A stretch of DNA of 64,000 bases from Burkholderiaceae bacterium (GTDB taxonomy: Bacteria > Pseudomonadota > Gammaproteobacteria > Burkholderiales > Burkholderiaceae_E). This document shows positions 19,201-29,700 of this stretch, piece by piece. The translations under genes were made by a program, and so were the position numbers. The stretch spans positions 1-64,000 of the forward strand of contig JACKLP010000008.1 in the NCBI GenBank assembly GCA_024235875.1. Reading direction: 5' to 3'. The notes beneath the pieces are model-generated. The model was not told the DNA's origin and did not search any database. It saw only the letters and a program-made list of their open reading frames with translations. Position 1 is the stretch's first letter. Each line of letters starts with the position of its first letter.

Positions 19201-19604
19201 GGTTTCTCCTGGCCGGCCTTGCGAGCCGCCACATAGTCGTGCAGGTTGTTTTGCTTGAAGTTCAGGACCGGGTCGAGCTCCTGGACCTCGAACGAGATAC
19301 CGAGCGGGCGGGTTTCGTAGACGGGGCCCAGGAATTCGCACAGCGCATCGAAGATCGTACGTCCGGCGCGCTCGCGCGTCGGCAGATCACGACCATGGCC
19401 GATGCGCAGCGTGACATGCACGAAGCCGTTGTCCGGGTGGCCGTCGGCGATCCGGTAATGGGTTCGCTCGGCCGCTCGTGTGCGCGTGCCGCCGAGCGGA
19501 AACACACCGGTCGTCAAGGCGGTGGCATGCAGGTGATCGATCAGCGCCGGCAGGCGGATCGCCTCGCGCAGGTTGGCCGAGTACTCGATGATGATGTGCG
19601 GCAT
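19197..19604 (-). CDS. hpaF: 5-carboxymethyl-2-hydroxymuconate delta-isomerase
   Basis: 135-aa member of the CHMI/tautomerase superfamily. After Met removal the chain begins with the catalytic proline (MPHIIIEYSANL). The C-terminus has the SFEVQELDP strand and a basic NNLHDYVAARK tail. The family forms trimers and ketonises the CHM dienol in the 4-hydroxyphenylacetate meta-cleavage pathway, the step after HpaE. The ATG at 19602-19604 is required to expose the proline; longer starts would bury it. Coupled by a 4-bp overlap to hpaE. Confidence 0.87.
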   Translation of the reverse strand: MPHIIIEYSANLREAIRLPALIDHLHATALTTGVFPLGGTRTRAAERTHYRIADGHPDNGFVHVTLRIGHGRDLPTRERAGRTIFDALCEFLGPVYETRPLGISFEVQELDPVLNFKQNNLHDYVAARKAGQEKP

Positions 19605-19662
19605 GCTCGAAGCTCCATTCGATTCGGGCGATTCGCGCCAGTGTCGCGGGCGCCGTGTACGC

Positions 19663-19691
19663 TTGCAACGAACGCCCATGGGGCAGATAAT
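19663..19691 (+). promoter_or_regulatory. Near-consensus sigma-70 promoter of the rightward aromatic-catabolism operon
   Basis: TTGCAA (19663-19668) and GATAAT (19686-19691) are separated by exactly 17 bp, 57 bp before the aldolase-family ATG at 19748. The -10 abuts the perfect palindrome at 19691-19702. Confidence 0.7.
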
Positions 19692-19702
19692 TAACATGTT
19701 AA
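19691..19702. promoter_or_regulatory. Perfect 12-bp palindrome TTAACATGTTAA, probable MarR/HpaR operator
   Basis: The palindrome is AT-rich in a GC-rich setting and spans the start-site region just after the -10 box, where a bound repressor would block transcription. MarR-family regulators usually bind such 10-16 bp palindromes, and a MarR gene ends this operon. Binding of that protein here is inferred. Confidence 0.6.
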
Positions 19703-19747
19703 GTAAATGCAGGTCAACACCCGCCGATCGCCCAGGAGGAACATCCA

Positions 19748-20539
19748 ATGGACGCATCCGATACGCCCGAGTCGCTCGATGGACTGTGCCCCGACGGCAT
19801 GGCGCTCGACGAGTGGCGGCTGCGACTGGAACTCGCTGCCTGCTACCGCCTGTTCGACCATCTCGGCTGGACCGAGTTGATCTACAACCACATCACCTTG
19901 CGGGTGCCCGGCGGCGATCCCGCCAATCCCCATTTCCTGATCAATCCCTTCGGCCTGCACTACAGCGAGGTCACGGCGAGCAACCTCGTGAAGATCGACC
20001 GCGCCGGCAACAAGATCGATGCGTCGCCGTGGCCGGTGAATCCGGCCGGCTTCACGATCCACAGCACCGTACACGGCGCGCGAGACGACGCCCACTGCGT
20101 GATGCACACGCACACGACGGCCGGGATGGCGATCGCCTGCAAGCGCGACGGACTTCGCTACGACAACTTCTATAGCGCCTTGCTCTATGGTCTGGTCGGC
20201 TACCACGACTTCGAGGGCGTGACGACCAACCCGGGCGAAGCGCCCCGGCTCGTTGCGAGCCTCGCGCGAAACGAGATGCTGATCCTGCGCAACCATGGTC
20301 TGCTGGCCCTGGGCGCGGGGGTACCCGAGGCGTTCGATCGGCTCTGGACGCTTCAGCGTGCCTGCGAGGTTCAACTGGCGGCCGATTCGATGCATGGCGA
20401 CAACGTCACGATCCCCAACGCCGTGCTCGAGCGCAACGCCGAGGCCGCGCATCGCATGAACATGGGGCCGCGTCGGGGCCGGATGCCGTTCGAAGGGATC
20501 CGACGTCGGGCCGCGATCCGCTTTGCCGATCTGGTCTGA
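19748..20539 (+). CDS. Class II aldolase/adducin family protein
   Basis: 263-aa zinc-dependent aldolase- or decarboxylase-like enzyme. It has the metal motif HTHTTAG and the distal RNHGLLALG, with the N-terminal LFDHLGWTELIYNHITLRVPG typical of the fold. AGGAGGAAC precedes the ATG. Relatives include fuculose-phosphate aldolases and decarboxylases of aromatic dihydroxy acids, so its role in this cluster could be a decarboxylation or retro-aldol cleavage. It is unrelated in sequence to HpaI, the usual pathway aldolase. First gene of the rightward operon under the palindrome-overlapped promoter. Confidence 0.8.
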   Translation: MDASDTPESLDGLCPDGMALDEWRLRLELAACYRLFDHLGWTELIYNHITLRVPGGDPANPHFLINPFGLHYSEVTASNLVKIDRAGNKIDASPWPVNPAGFTIHSTVHGARDDAHCVMHTHTTAGMAIACKRDGLRYDNFYSALLYGLVGYHDFEGVTTNPGEAPRLVASLARNEMLILRNHGLLALGAGVPEAFDRLWTLQRACEVQLAADSMHGDNVTIPNAVLERNAEAAHRMNMGPRRGRMPFEGIRRRAAIRFADLV

Positions 20540-20557
20540 ATCCAGGGAGAACCCGAA

Positions 20558-21415
20558 ATGAAGCTGATTTCCTTCGAGTACCAGGGGCGCGAGAGCTACG
20601 GTGCGGTCGTCGACGATGGCGTGGTCGACCTCGGTGCGCGCCTGTCCTGGCCCGACATGCGGGCGATGCTGGCGGCGGACGGACTCGATGCCGCGCGCGA
20701 CACGGCGGCCTCGTCGGCACCGGATTTCGCGTTCGACGCGGTGCGTCTGCGCCGGCCCGTGCCGTATCCGGAGAAGGTCGTGTGCGTCGGCGTCAACTAC
20801 CAGGATCGCAACGAGGAATATCGTGACGGTTCGCAGGCCCCGAAGTACCCGAGCCTGTTCATCAGGTTCCCCGATTCGCTGGTGGCCCACGGTGAGCCCA
20901 TCCTCCGGCCGCCCGAATCCGAGCAGCTCGACTACGAAGGAGAGATCGGCATCGTCGTCGGTCGTGGCGGACGACGGATCCCGGTGGAGCGGGCCCAGGA
21001 GCACGTGGCGGGCCTCACGGTCGTCAACGAGGGTACGATCCGCGACTGGTTGCGGCACGGCAAGTTCAATGTCACGCAGGGCAAGAACTTCGTTGCCACC
21101 GGCGCAGTGGGTCCATGGATCGTCACGCGCGACGAATGCCCGCCGTTCACCGATATCGACCTGCGCACCCATGTCAACGGTGAGCTCAGACAAGAGGACA
21201 ACTCCTCGCGCATGGCATTCCCCTTCGCGATGCTGATCTCGTACATCTCGACCTTCATGCTGCTCAAGCCCGGTGACCTCATCGCCACCGGCACGCCGAC
21301 CGGTGCCGGCGCGCGCTTCGATCCGCCGCGCTGGCTCGTCCCCGGCGACGTGGTCGAGGTCAGTGTCGGTGGGGTCGGTACCCTGCGCAACTCGATTGCA
21401 GATGAGCCGCGCTGA
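20558..21415 (+). CDS. Fumarylacetoacetate hydrolase family protein (HpaG-like)
   Basis: 285-aa FAH-fold enzyme. The metal-binding carboxylates lie in EQLDYEGEIGIVVGRGG, with further motifs GVNYQDRNEEY, QGKNFVATGAVGPW and PGDLIATGTPTGAG. In the homoprotocatechuate route this family supplies the OPET decarboxylase/HHDD isomerase step, which fits neighbours hpaE and hpaF; acylpyruvate hydrolase or other functions are possible. It begins 18 bp after the aldolase-family gene and overlaps the MarR gene by 14 bp, so the three are one transcript. Confidence 0.83.
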   Translation: MKLISFEYQGRESYGAVVDDGVVDLGARLSWPDMRAMLAADGLDAARDTAASSAPDFAFDAVRLRRPVPYPEKVVCVGVNYQDRNEEYRDGSQAPKYPSLFIRFPDSLVAHGEPILRPPESEQLDYEGEIGIVVGRGGRRIPVERAQEHVAGLTVVNEGTIRDWLRHGKFNVTQGKNFVATGAVGPWIVTRDECPPFTDIDLRTHVNGELRQEDNSSRMAFPFAMLISYISTFMLLKPGDLIATGTPTGAGARFDPPRWLVPGDVVEVSVGGVGTLRNSIADEPR

Positions 21416-21902
21416 GGCCTTGCGCGCGCGCGGCGCCGATGCCGGGACCGCTCGACTCGGCGACGATGCACTGCGCGATTTCTCGCGATCGCTGCCGATG
21501 TTGCTGCTGCGTGCCCACCAGTCGGTCATGGCGGAGTTCAGGCCGGTATTGCGTGCCCACGGCATCACCGAGCAACAGTGGAGGGTCCTGCGCGCGTTGA
21601 CCACCGCGTCGTCGGTACGGGCCACGCGCCTGGCCGAGCTGACGCTCATCAGCGGTCCCAGCCTGACGCGGATCGTCAAGTCGCTCGACGAACGCGGGCT
21701 CGTCAGTCGCGTTGCCGAGGCGGGCGACCAGCGTGCCCGGGCGATCTCGATCACCGCCGCTGGCCGGCGCCTGATCGCGACGGTCGCGCCCGATTCGGAA
21801 GCTCGGTATCGGTCGATTGCCACGCGCATCGGCGAAGAGGATCTGGGCGCGATCTACGCGCTGCTTTCCGAGTTGCCCAGACGACTGAAACCCGTGCGCT
21901 AA
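21402..21902 (+). CDS. hpaR: MarR-family regulator, HpaR-like
   Basis: 166-aa winged-helix repressor from the ATG at 21402, overlapping the FAH-family gene by 14 bp. The DNA-binding core is ITEQQWRVLRAL, then RATRLAELTLISGPSLTRIVKSLDERGLVSR, followed by the wing AGDQRARAISITAAGR. The sequence is close to HpaR/HpcR regulators of 4-hydroxyphenylacetate catabolism, which are released by pathway intermediates. Likely binding site: the palindrome at 19691-19702, giving autoregulation of this operon and control of divergent hpaFE. Effector and site remain inferred. Confidence 0.82.
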   Translation: MSRAEALRARGADAGTARLGDDALRDFSRSLPMLLLRAHQSVMAEFRPVLRAHGITEQQWRVLRALTTASSVRATRLAELTLISGPSLTRIVKSLDERGLVSRVAEAGDQRARAISITAAGRRLIATVAPDSEARYRSIATRIGEEDLGAIYALLSELPRRLKPVR

Positions 21903-22020
21903 GGGCTCGTGGTCGGCCCCTCGGCGCTTGAATTCGGTCATCCCGACCCCATCCTGATCACGAAGCCGCGAGTTCGCGAGTTTGCGATCCTGGTGGCGCG
22001 ATCGATCGAGGTATCGAGCA

Positions 22021-22449
22021 ATGGATGATCGGATTCAAGTCGTCTGCCCCGCCTGCAAGCGGCCCAACCGTCTACCCCCCGGGCGTGTCGCAGAGTCGCC
22101 CGATTGCGGTGCCTGCGGCAAGCCGCTCTTCGACGGTCGGCCCGTCGAGCTCACCGATGAGAACTTCGAGCGCTTCGTCGAGCGCACGGACCTGCCCGTG
22201 GTGGTGGATTTCTGGGCCGTCTGGTGCGGACCGTGCCGGATGATGGCGCCGCAGTTCGAGCAGGTCGCACGCCAGATGGCGGGGCGGGCGCAGTTCGTCA
22301 AGGTCGATACCGACGCGAACCCCGAGCTCGCCAGGCGGTTCGCGATTCGCAGCATTCCGACGATCGCCCTGCTCGATAAGGGGCGCGAGAAAAAACGTGC
22401 AGCCGGTGCGATGATGGCGCCGCAATTGGCCCAGTGGATCGCGAGCTGA
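22021..22449 (+). CDS. trxC: Thioredoxin 2 (zinc-binding)
   Basis: 142-aa thioredoxin. Residues 9-32 form the zinc ribbon (C9, C12, C29, C32) that marks TrxC, and the redox site is WCGPC (C69, C72). The usual cis-Pro is in RSIPTIALL. It reduces disulfides in the cytosol, often under oxidative stress. The start ATG at 22021 yields the canonical short N-terminus. It is followed by a stem (GGCTCAC/GTGAGCC, 22489-22505, 3-nt loop) without a T-run. Confidence 0.92.
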   Translation: MDDRIQVVCPACKRPNRLPPGRVAESPDCGACGKPLFDGRPVELTDENFERFVERTDLPVVVDFWAVWCGPCRMMAPQFEQVARQMAGRAQFVKVDTDANPELARRFAIRSIPTIALLDKGREKKRAAGAMMAPQLAQWIAS

Positions 22450-22488
22450 CCACGATTCGGAGGCGGGTCGGGCGGGTCGGAGCGCACA

Positions 22489-22505
22489 GGCTCACGTCGT
22501 GAGCC
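22489..22505 (+). terminator. Short perfect hairpin downstream of trxC
   Basis: GGCTCAC (22489-22495) pairs with GTGAGCC (22499-22505) across a GTC loop, 40 bp after the trxC stop. There is no poly-T tail, so termination is uncertain. Confidence 0.3.
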
Positions 22506-22554
22506 CGGCAGCCATCAGGATCGGGGACCGAATCCCGATACCGAGGTGCACCCG

Positions 22555-22674
22555 ATGTCCTGCATGGCGACCCATCCGAGAATCCTTTCCCGGCGAATCG
22601 ACGCCGACACCTGCATCGGCTTCGCGTTGGCAGCGCTGGTGCCTGCGTTGATCGTGTTGGGGCTGCTTCAGTAG
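22555..22674 (+). CDS. Possible 39-aa single-pass membrane peptide
   Basis: A short ORF in the 333-bp gap between trxC and the hydrolase. It encodes a basic N-terminus (MSCMATHPRILSRRID) followed by a hydrophobic helix (IGFALAALVPALIVLGLL) and ends two residues later. The charge arrangement is that of an inner-membrane peptide with its N-terminus inside. Two in-frame ATGs (22555, 22564) exist, without a strong ribosome site. I know no family for it; it could be noncoding. Confidence 0.3.
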   Translation: MSCMATHPRILSRRIDADTCIGFALAALVPALIVLGLLQ

Positions 22675-22782
22675 CGCCGCGGCCCGTCGCGTTCGACCGC
22701 GGCGTCGCGCGCGTGCGTCGCTGGCGGTCGATTCGCGAAGTCGTGCATTGAAGCCGGAAGTGCCCGCATATACGATCCCCTG

Positions 22783-23697
22783 ATGGAAAGCACGCTGCAA
22801 CTCGTCGGCAAGCCCGTGCGCACGCCGACGCTCGAGATCGCCTACGAGGTCGCCGGACCCGAAGACGGGATGCCGGTCGTGCTGTTGCACGGTTGGCCGG
22901 ATGATCCCCGGACCTGGGACGCGATCGCGCCTGTACTGGCAAAGTCCGGATACCGCGTGCTGGCGCCGTGGCTTCGTGGCTTTGGGCCCACGCGCTTTCG
23001 TCGCAAGACGTCCATCCGCAGCGGCCAGATCAGCGCGCTGGCTCAGGACTTGTTCGATTTCATCGAGGCGCTGCGCTTGCGCCGGCCCGTGCTGATCGGT
23101 CATGACTGGGGCGCTCGTGCGGCGGGATCGTGCACCGGGCTCGCACATGGCAGCGGGCAGGTTCGCGCGTTGTGCCTGCTGTCGACCGGCTATGGCACGA
23201 ACAACCCGGGGCAGTCGCTGTCGCTTCCCCAGATCGAGGCCTACTGGTACCACTGGTTCTTCGCGACCGAGCGCGGGCGCAGAGAGTTGCCCTTGCGACG
23301 GCGCGAGTTCACCGAGCATATCTGGCGGCGCTGGCTCTATCCGGGGCACTTCGACGAGTCGGCGTTCGCGGGCACCGTGACCGCCTTCGACAACCCCGAC
23401 TGGCCCGCGATCACGCTGCATTCCTATCGGCACCGCTGGGGCCACGCCGCCGGCGATCCGGCCTACCTGGAACTCGAGCGACGACTCGACCCGCCCCCGC
23501 ACGTCGACGTGCCCTGCCTCGTGCTGCATGGCGCGGACGACCCGGTGTCCCCGCCCGTCACGTCGGAAGGCAAGGAGGCCTATTTCGAGGCCTCGTATCA
23601 GCGCCATCTGCTGGAGCGCTGCGGGCATTTCCCGCAGCGCGAGCAGCCGCGGGCATTGCTGGACAAGCTGCTGCCCTGGCTCGAGTCCCTGGACTGA
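22783..23697 (+). CDS. Alpha/beta hydrolase, epoxide-hydrolase/haloalkane-dehalogenase-like
   Basis: 304 aa. The oxyanion motif HGWPDD (residues 36-41) and nucleophile elbow GHDWGA with D108 as nucleophile indicate the Asp-nucleophile group (epoxide hydrolases, haloalkane dehalogenases), not esterases. The acid is probably the Asp of HGADDPVSPP and the base the His of ERCGHFPQREQP. A cap domain lies between about 125 and 215, with two aromatic-rich helices (AYWYHWFFAT) that could supply epoxide-activating tyrosines. It stands alone between trxC and the giant gene, which converges on it. Confidence 0.83.
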   Translation: MESTLQLVGKPVRTPTLEIAYEVAGPEDGMPVVLLHGWPDDPRTWDAIAPVLAKSGYRVLAPWLRGFGPTRFRRKTSIRSGQISALAQDLFDFIEALRLRRPVLIGHDWGARAAGSCTGLAHGSGQVRALCLLSTGYGTNNPGQSLSLPQIEAYWYHWFFATERGRRELPLRRREFTEHIWRRWLYPGHFDESAFAGTVTAFDNPDWPAITLHSYRHRWGHAAGDPAYLELERRLDPPPHVDVPCLVLHGADDPVSPPVTSEGKEAYFEASYQRHLLERCGHFPQREQPRALLDKLLPWLESLD

Positions 23698-23765
23698 TCG
23701 CGCCGGGTTCCGGGGCGCTGGCCCGGCTGTCCGCGACTGCTCTTAGACGCATGCGGCGCATGCGC

Positions 23766-26700
23766 TCAGCGAGATCCGGGCGATTGCAAGTCGTCGAAGA
23801 TCCGGTTGGCGTCCTGCTCGATCGAGTCGGGCGAATCATCGGCCGGGGCAGGCGTCCAGTCTTCGTCTGGCTGTTGCATGACGACCGGCAGCAGGTCGAC
23901 CGAGCGCCAGGAAGGCGCGCCGAGCAGCAGGGTCGTGGCCACTCCGGTCGCCCGGGCGATCCACCAGATCGCCCCGGTCGACAAGACAGCGGCGCCGACC
24001 CGGATCGGATCCGTCAGCAGGCTGCCCAGCAGGTCTTCGTCGTCCTTGGCTGCCCCCCTATCGGGGAGATGCTCTGCGCCTGCCGAAGTGAACTGGATGT
24101 CGCCTCGACGAATCGCCAGCCGCTCGGCGAGCCATTCCGGAATGCCTTCCGGGATATCGGCAGGTGCGGCGAGTGCGATGCCGTCTCCCAGGTTCGCCGT
24201 CGATACCACCGCACTCGCGGCCTCGACCGCCGAGGCCGCGCGCTTGCCGCCGCGGCGCGCCGACTCGGGCATCCTCGCGTCGGGTCGCGTCATGGTCGCG
24301 CTGGCGTCGTCGGAATCGGCCCGGGACTCGAGTTGCTGTGGTGCGGCGTTGATCGCCGGATCCGTGGCCTTGGTCCCAGGCTGCCGGGACGTCGGGGCGG
24401 GGGCCTGGTCGTCCGCGCTCGTCGCCTCGATGAACGGCGTCGAGGTCGTGACCTTGCCAACCGGATCCACGCTCGATGCGACCACGGTCGTGCCGCCTCC
24501 ACCGGAATCCGAGATCGGTGGGACCTCGAAGTCGATGATGCGCGTGATCGGATGCCCGCCGCTGTCGGTTGCCGTCACGACGATCCGGAAGGTCACGCCA
24601 GACGAAAGCACGCCCGCGGCCGCCGGACTGGCCGAGAGCACGCCGCTGGCCGGGTCGACGACGAAGCGGCCGAGCGCGTCGTCATCGAGCGTGAAGCCGA
24701 AGGTCTCGCCCGCATCCGGATCGGCGACCACGATGCGACCGAAGGGATCCTCCGGCCGGGTGATCGTGTTCACGCGCACGAGCACGAGGTCCGTCGGTGC
24801 TTCATTGACGTCGATGATCGAGAAGCCGATCGTCTGGGCGGCGCTCTTGCCGCTGGTATCGGTCGCACGGACAGTGATGACATAGATGTTGTCGCCGTCC
24901 GCGTCCGCCGGTGCCTCGAAGTCGGGTGCCGTCACGAAGGACAGGGTCCCCGTGCTTGCATCGATCGAGAACCGGGCGGCATCGGGGCCGGCGTCGATCG
25001 AATAGCTGATCGGGCTGGCCGGCGTGTCGGTATCCAGCGCCGCGACGGTCGTCGCCACCGTGGCGTTTTCCTGGATGGCAATGCTGGCCGTCGCCCCGGC
25101 CCCGTCCGACGTGATCACCGGTGGCATGTCGTCGACGGGGTTCACGGCGACGACGATCGCCTGGGTGTCGGTGCGGCCGGCGCCATCATCGGCCTGTACC
25201 GTGAGCTCGTAGATGTTGTCTGCGTTGGCGTCGGACGGTGCCTCGTAGTCAGGCGCGTCGATGAAGCGAAGGGCGCCGCTGAGGGCGTCGATCGCGAAGC
25301 GCGTGGCGTCCGCGCCGCCGATGATCGAGTAGCCGATCGTGGGCGCAGGCTGGTCCGCATCAATGGCGGTGACGGTGGTGACGGCGGTCGCGTTCTCGGC
25401 AACGCTGACTGAGGCAATCGCAGCGCCACCGTCGGAAGTGATGACCGGGTCGTTGTCATTGACCGGGGTGACGGAAACCAGGATGGCCTGGGTGTCGGCA
25501 CGGCCGGCGCCGTCGTCTGCCTGTACCGTGACTTCGTAGACATTGTCGGCGTTGGCGTCGAGAGGGCTCTCGAAGTCGGGCGCTGCCACGAAGCCCAGTG
25601 CACCCGTGATGGCATCGATCGTGAACAGCGCGGCGTCGTTGCCGCCAACGATCGAGAATCCGATTGTCTGGGCCGGCAGGTCGGCGTCGGCGGCGGCGAC
25701 CACGGTGACCGCCGTGCTGTTCTCTGCCACGGCGAGCGAGGCGGTGGCCGCGCCGCCATCGGAGGTGATGACCGGATCGAGGTCGTTGGTCGGTGTGACC
25801 GTGATGCCGATGGCCTGGGTGTCGACGCCACCGTTGCCGTCCAAGACCTGCACGGTGACGTCGTAGACGTTGTCGGCGCCCGTGTCCGAGGGGGCTTCGT
25901 AGTCTGGCGCGGCAATGAAGCTCAATGCGCCGGTCACGGCATCGATCGTGAACAAGACGGCATCGGCTCCGCCGATGATCGAGTACGCGGGCGCACCGCC
26001 GTCGACATCGGCGCTGGCAATGGTGGTGACGGCTGTGACGTTCTCGACCACACTGACCGCCGCGGTGGCGCCACCGCCGTCGGAGGTGATCGTCGGCGGC
26101 TCGTTTACGTTGGTCACCGACACGCTGATTGCCTGGGTGTCGATTCGACCGCCCCCGTCGTCCGCCTGTACCGTGACTTCGTAGACATTGTCGGTGTTGG
26201 CGTCCGTCGGGGTCTCGAAGTCGGGCGCGGCGACGAAGCTCAATGTGCCGGTTGCGCCGTCGATCGAAAACAGCGCGGCATCGGCGCCGCCGACGATCGA
26301 GAAGCCGATCGCCTGCGCCGGGAGGTCGGCGTCGGTGGCCGTGACGGTCGTGATTGCGGTGGTGTTCTCGGCGACATTGACCGTGGCATTCGCACCGCCG
26401 CCGTCCGAAGTGATGACCGGGTCGATGTCGTTGATCGCGGTGACCGTCACGCTGATCGCCTGGGTGTCGGTGCCGCCGCTGCCATCGGTAACCTGTACCG
26501 TGACGTCGTAGACGTTGTCGGTGCCGGCATCCGCGGGCGCCTCGTAGTCGGGCGCGGTGGCAAAGCTCAGCGCACCGGTCACGCCGTCGATCGTGAACTG
26601 CGCGGCGTCGGCGCCGCCGACGATCGAATACGCGGGCGCGCCACCGTCGACATCGGTACTGGTGACGGTGGTGACGGCGCCGATGTTCTCGGCCACGCTG

Positions 26701-29700
26701 ACCGACGCGGTGGCACCGCCGCCATCGGAGGTGATGACCGGCGCGTCGTTGAGCGCCGTGATCGAAACGGTGCTGGTGACGGCCGCGCTCGTGTAGACGC
26801 CGTCGCTGGCGACGAACTCGACGAGGCGAGCGGCGGTGCTCGGATTCTCCGAGCTGTTGTCGTAGCTGACCGTACGCAGCACCTGCTGGTAGTTGGCCAG
26901 CGTATCGGCGCCCGAGAGCGAGAGCACGCCGGTGCCCGGGTTGTAGCTGGCCGTGATCGCGGTACCGCCAGTGTTCGCGGCCAGCACTTCGCTGGCGCCG
27001 TCGAGCAGGTTGGTGATGGTGACGGTCATCGAGGCCAGGTTGACCGAGTCGGGGTCGACGATGGCGGCATCGGCGTCGGCGATGATCGTCGGTCCGCCGT
27101 TCTCGGTGAACGTGGTGGCGAAATTGCCCGCGCCGGCGCCCGACGAATCGTCGACGTCCAGGCTCAGGGCCGGGCCGGTGTCGGCCACGGTGATGCTCTG
27201 TGCGAATTCCGAGCTGGAGCCGTAATTGCCGCCGCCGAGGTCGACCGTGGCCGTGGCGCTGACCACTTCGCCGGCCAGGGTGCCCGCCGGCAACGCGACA
27301 TACGAGAAGCTCGCATCTCCCACTGCGTCGGTGGTGATGGTGGTGAAACCGAGGTAGCGCTCGGCCTCGCCGTAGCCGCTGGCGTCGGCGGCCGTCGACG
27401 CGAAGAACTCGATCCGTAGCGTGGTCGTCGCGAGGCCCTGGTAGCTGCCCGATATCCAGGTCGTCGCGCCGTTGCCGGCAGCCGCGGTGAGGACCGGGAA
27501 GTTGAGCAAGGCGTTCGGTCCGGTGTCGACGTCGTCGGCGTCGTTGGCCGTGACACCGTCGGCGGCGAGGTCGATGCCCGTATTCGCATTCGCGAAGATG
27601 CGGTTGCCGAGGATCGCGTTGTTCGTACCGGTTCCGGCGGCCGCGCCGATGCCCACGCCGCCGCCGTTGGCGATGACATTGCCTTCGCCGGGCAGGGTTC
27701 CGCCGATCCGGTTGCCCGACGGATTGTTGATGCCGAGCCAGATGCCATTGCCGTCGTTGCCGACCGCGGTCGTGCCGTCGGCACCGACGCCGAGGTAGTT
27801 GCCGACGACGATGTTGTTGTCCGCGCCGTTGGCGAGCCGGATGGCGGTGCCGCCATTGCCGGCGATGACATTCCGATCGGCCGCGATCGTGCCTCCGATC
27901 GTGGAGCTGTTGGTCGTCAGCCGCAGGCCGTCGGCGCCATTGCCGAGGTCGACCAGGCCGCTGACGTCGGTGCCGATGTAGTTGCCGGCGATCCTCAGGT
28001 TGCCGGACCAGGCCTGGATGCCATCGCGCGAGAAGCGATTGATCACCAGGCCGTGGATCTCGGTGCCGTTGGCGCCGGAGTCGATGTAGAGACCATCCAC
28101 GCCGGCGCCGGCGCCGGCGAGCGAGCCGTCGAGCTCGACGATCGGCGTGCCGGCGAAATCGGGCTCGGTGGTGGCATCGATGATCACCGCGTCGGTGATC
28201 CAGGGCAGCGCCGAAGTCGGCAGGATCGTCTGTGCGCCGGCTACGAGCGGGTCGGGGATGTCGAACCGGATCAGGTCGGGGCTGGCGCCATTGGCGGAAT
28301 TGTTCGTCGCGGTGATCGCCTCGCGCAGACTGATCCGGCCATCGGCGCCGCGGTCCGCGAGCAGTGCCGCGATGCTCGCCGTATTGCCGTCGGCGGTGTC
28401 GGCGGTGGTGTCGACGATGACGCCGCCGCCGTTGTAGACCGGTCCGAACTCCGATGTGGCACCGTAGTTGCCGCCGCCCAGGTCGACGGTTGCGGTGGCG
28501 CTGATGCCCGTGATCTGGCTCGGGGTCACGCCGGCGAGCGTGCGCGCGAACGACTCGTAGCCGGCCGCCCCGGTGGTGCTGACGGTGACCGCGCCGAGCA
28601 GGACCTGCCCCTCGCCGAACCCGGACGCATCGGCGCCGGCCGGGTTCTCGAAGAACTCGATCCGGTAGGTGCCCGCCGGGACGTCGAGCCAGAAGTCGAT
28701 GTCGAGATTGGCGCCGTTCTGGGTGACGGCGGTAACCACCGGCACATTGAGCAAGCCGTTGGCACCGGCGTCGACGTCTTCGGCGTCGTTGATGCTTACG
28801 CCGTCGCCTTCGAGGTCGATCCCGATCGACGCGTTGCCGTAGATCGCGTTGCCGAGCACGCTCAGGTCGGTCGCCAAGCCCGCCATCGCGGCCACGCCTG
28901 CGCCGAGGTTGCCGGCGATCAGGTTGCCGGCGCCGACGGCGCTGCCGCCGATGCGGTTCGGGCCGGTACCGTTGGTGACGACGATGCCGCCGATCAGGCT
29001 GCCTCCCGCCTCGCCGTTGGCGATGGCGAAACTGCCGGTGGCGTCCATGCCGACGATATTGCCCTCGACGACGGTGTTGCCGGCATTGATATAGACGCCG
29101 CCGCGCGATGCGCTGCCGGTGGTGCCGGTATTGCCCGAGATCACGTTGCCAGCGCCCGCGACGGTGCCGCCGAGCTGCGTGTTGTCGGCACCCAGGTCGA
29201 TCACCACGCCGAATGCCCCGTTCGAGATGGCGGCATTGCCGGCTGCGTTCAGGCCGATGGTGTTTCCTTGCACGACGTTGCCGTCGGCGCCGGCGCCGCT
29301 GATCACGAGGCCGTTCGAGGTGTTGCCCGAAATCACGTTGCCCGCGCCCGCACCGGTGCCACCGATCACGTTGAACGAGCCATCGACCTGGATTCCAAGC
29401 GTATTCGAGACGGCGCCACCGCCGAGCGGGTCCGCGCCGATGATGTTGCCCTGGACCACCGTGCCGGTCGCAGTCGATCGGATCCAGATGCCCTGGTTGG
29501 CATTGCCCGAGATCACGTTGCGATCGGCCGCAAGGCTGCCACCGACGATGGTGTTCGCGCCCGCGATCCGGATACCTGCCGAGGTGTTCTGCTCGCCGAC
29601 GCCGGCATCGGCGCCCGTCACATCGAGCCGGCCGATGTAGTTGCCGACGATGGTGTTGCCGTCCGATCCGACCGAGACCACGATCGCGTCGCCGGTGAAG

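Noticed and set aside
23130..25412. A 760-residue plus-strand frame across the hydrolase and the giant gene's 3' end
   Set aside because: It overlaps two well-supported genes in other frames and lacks any motif.
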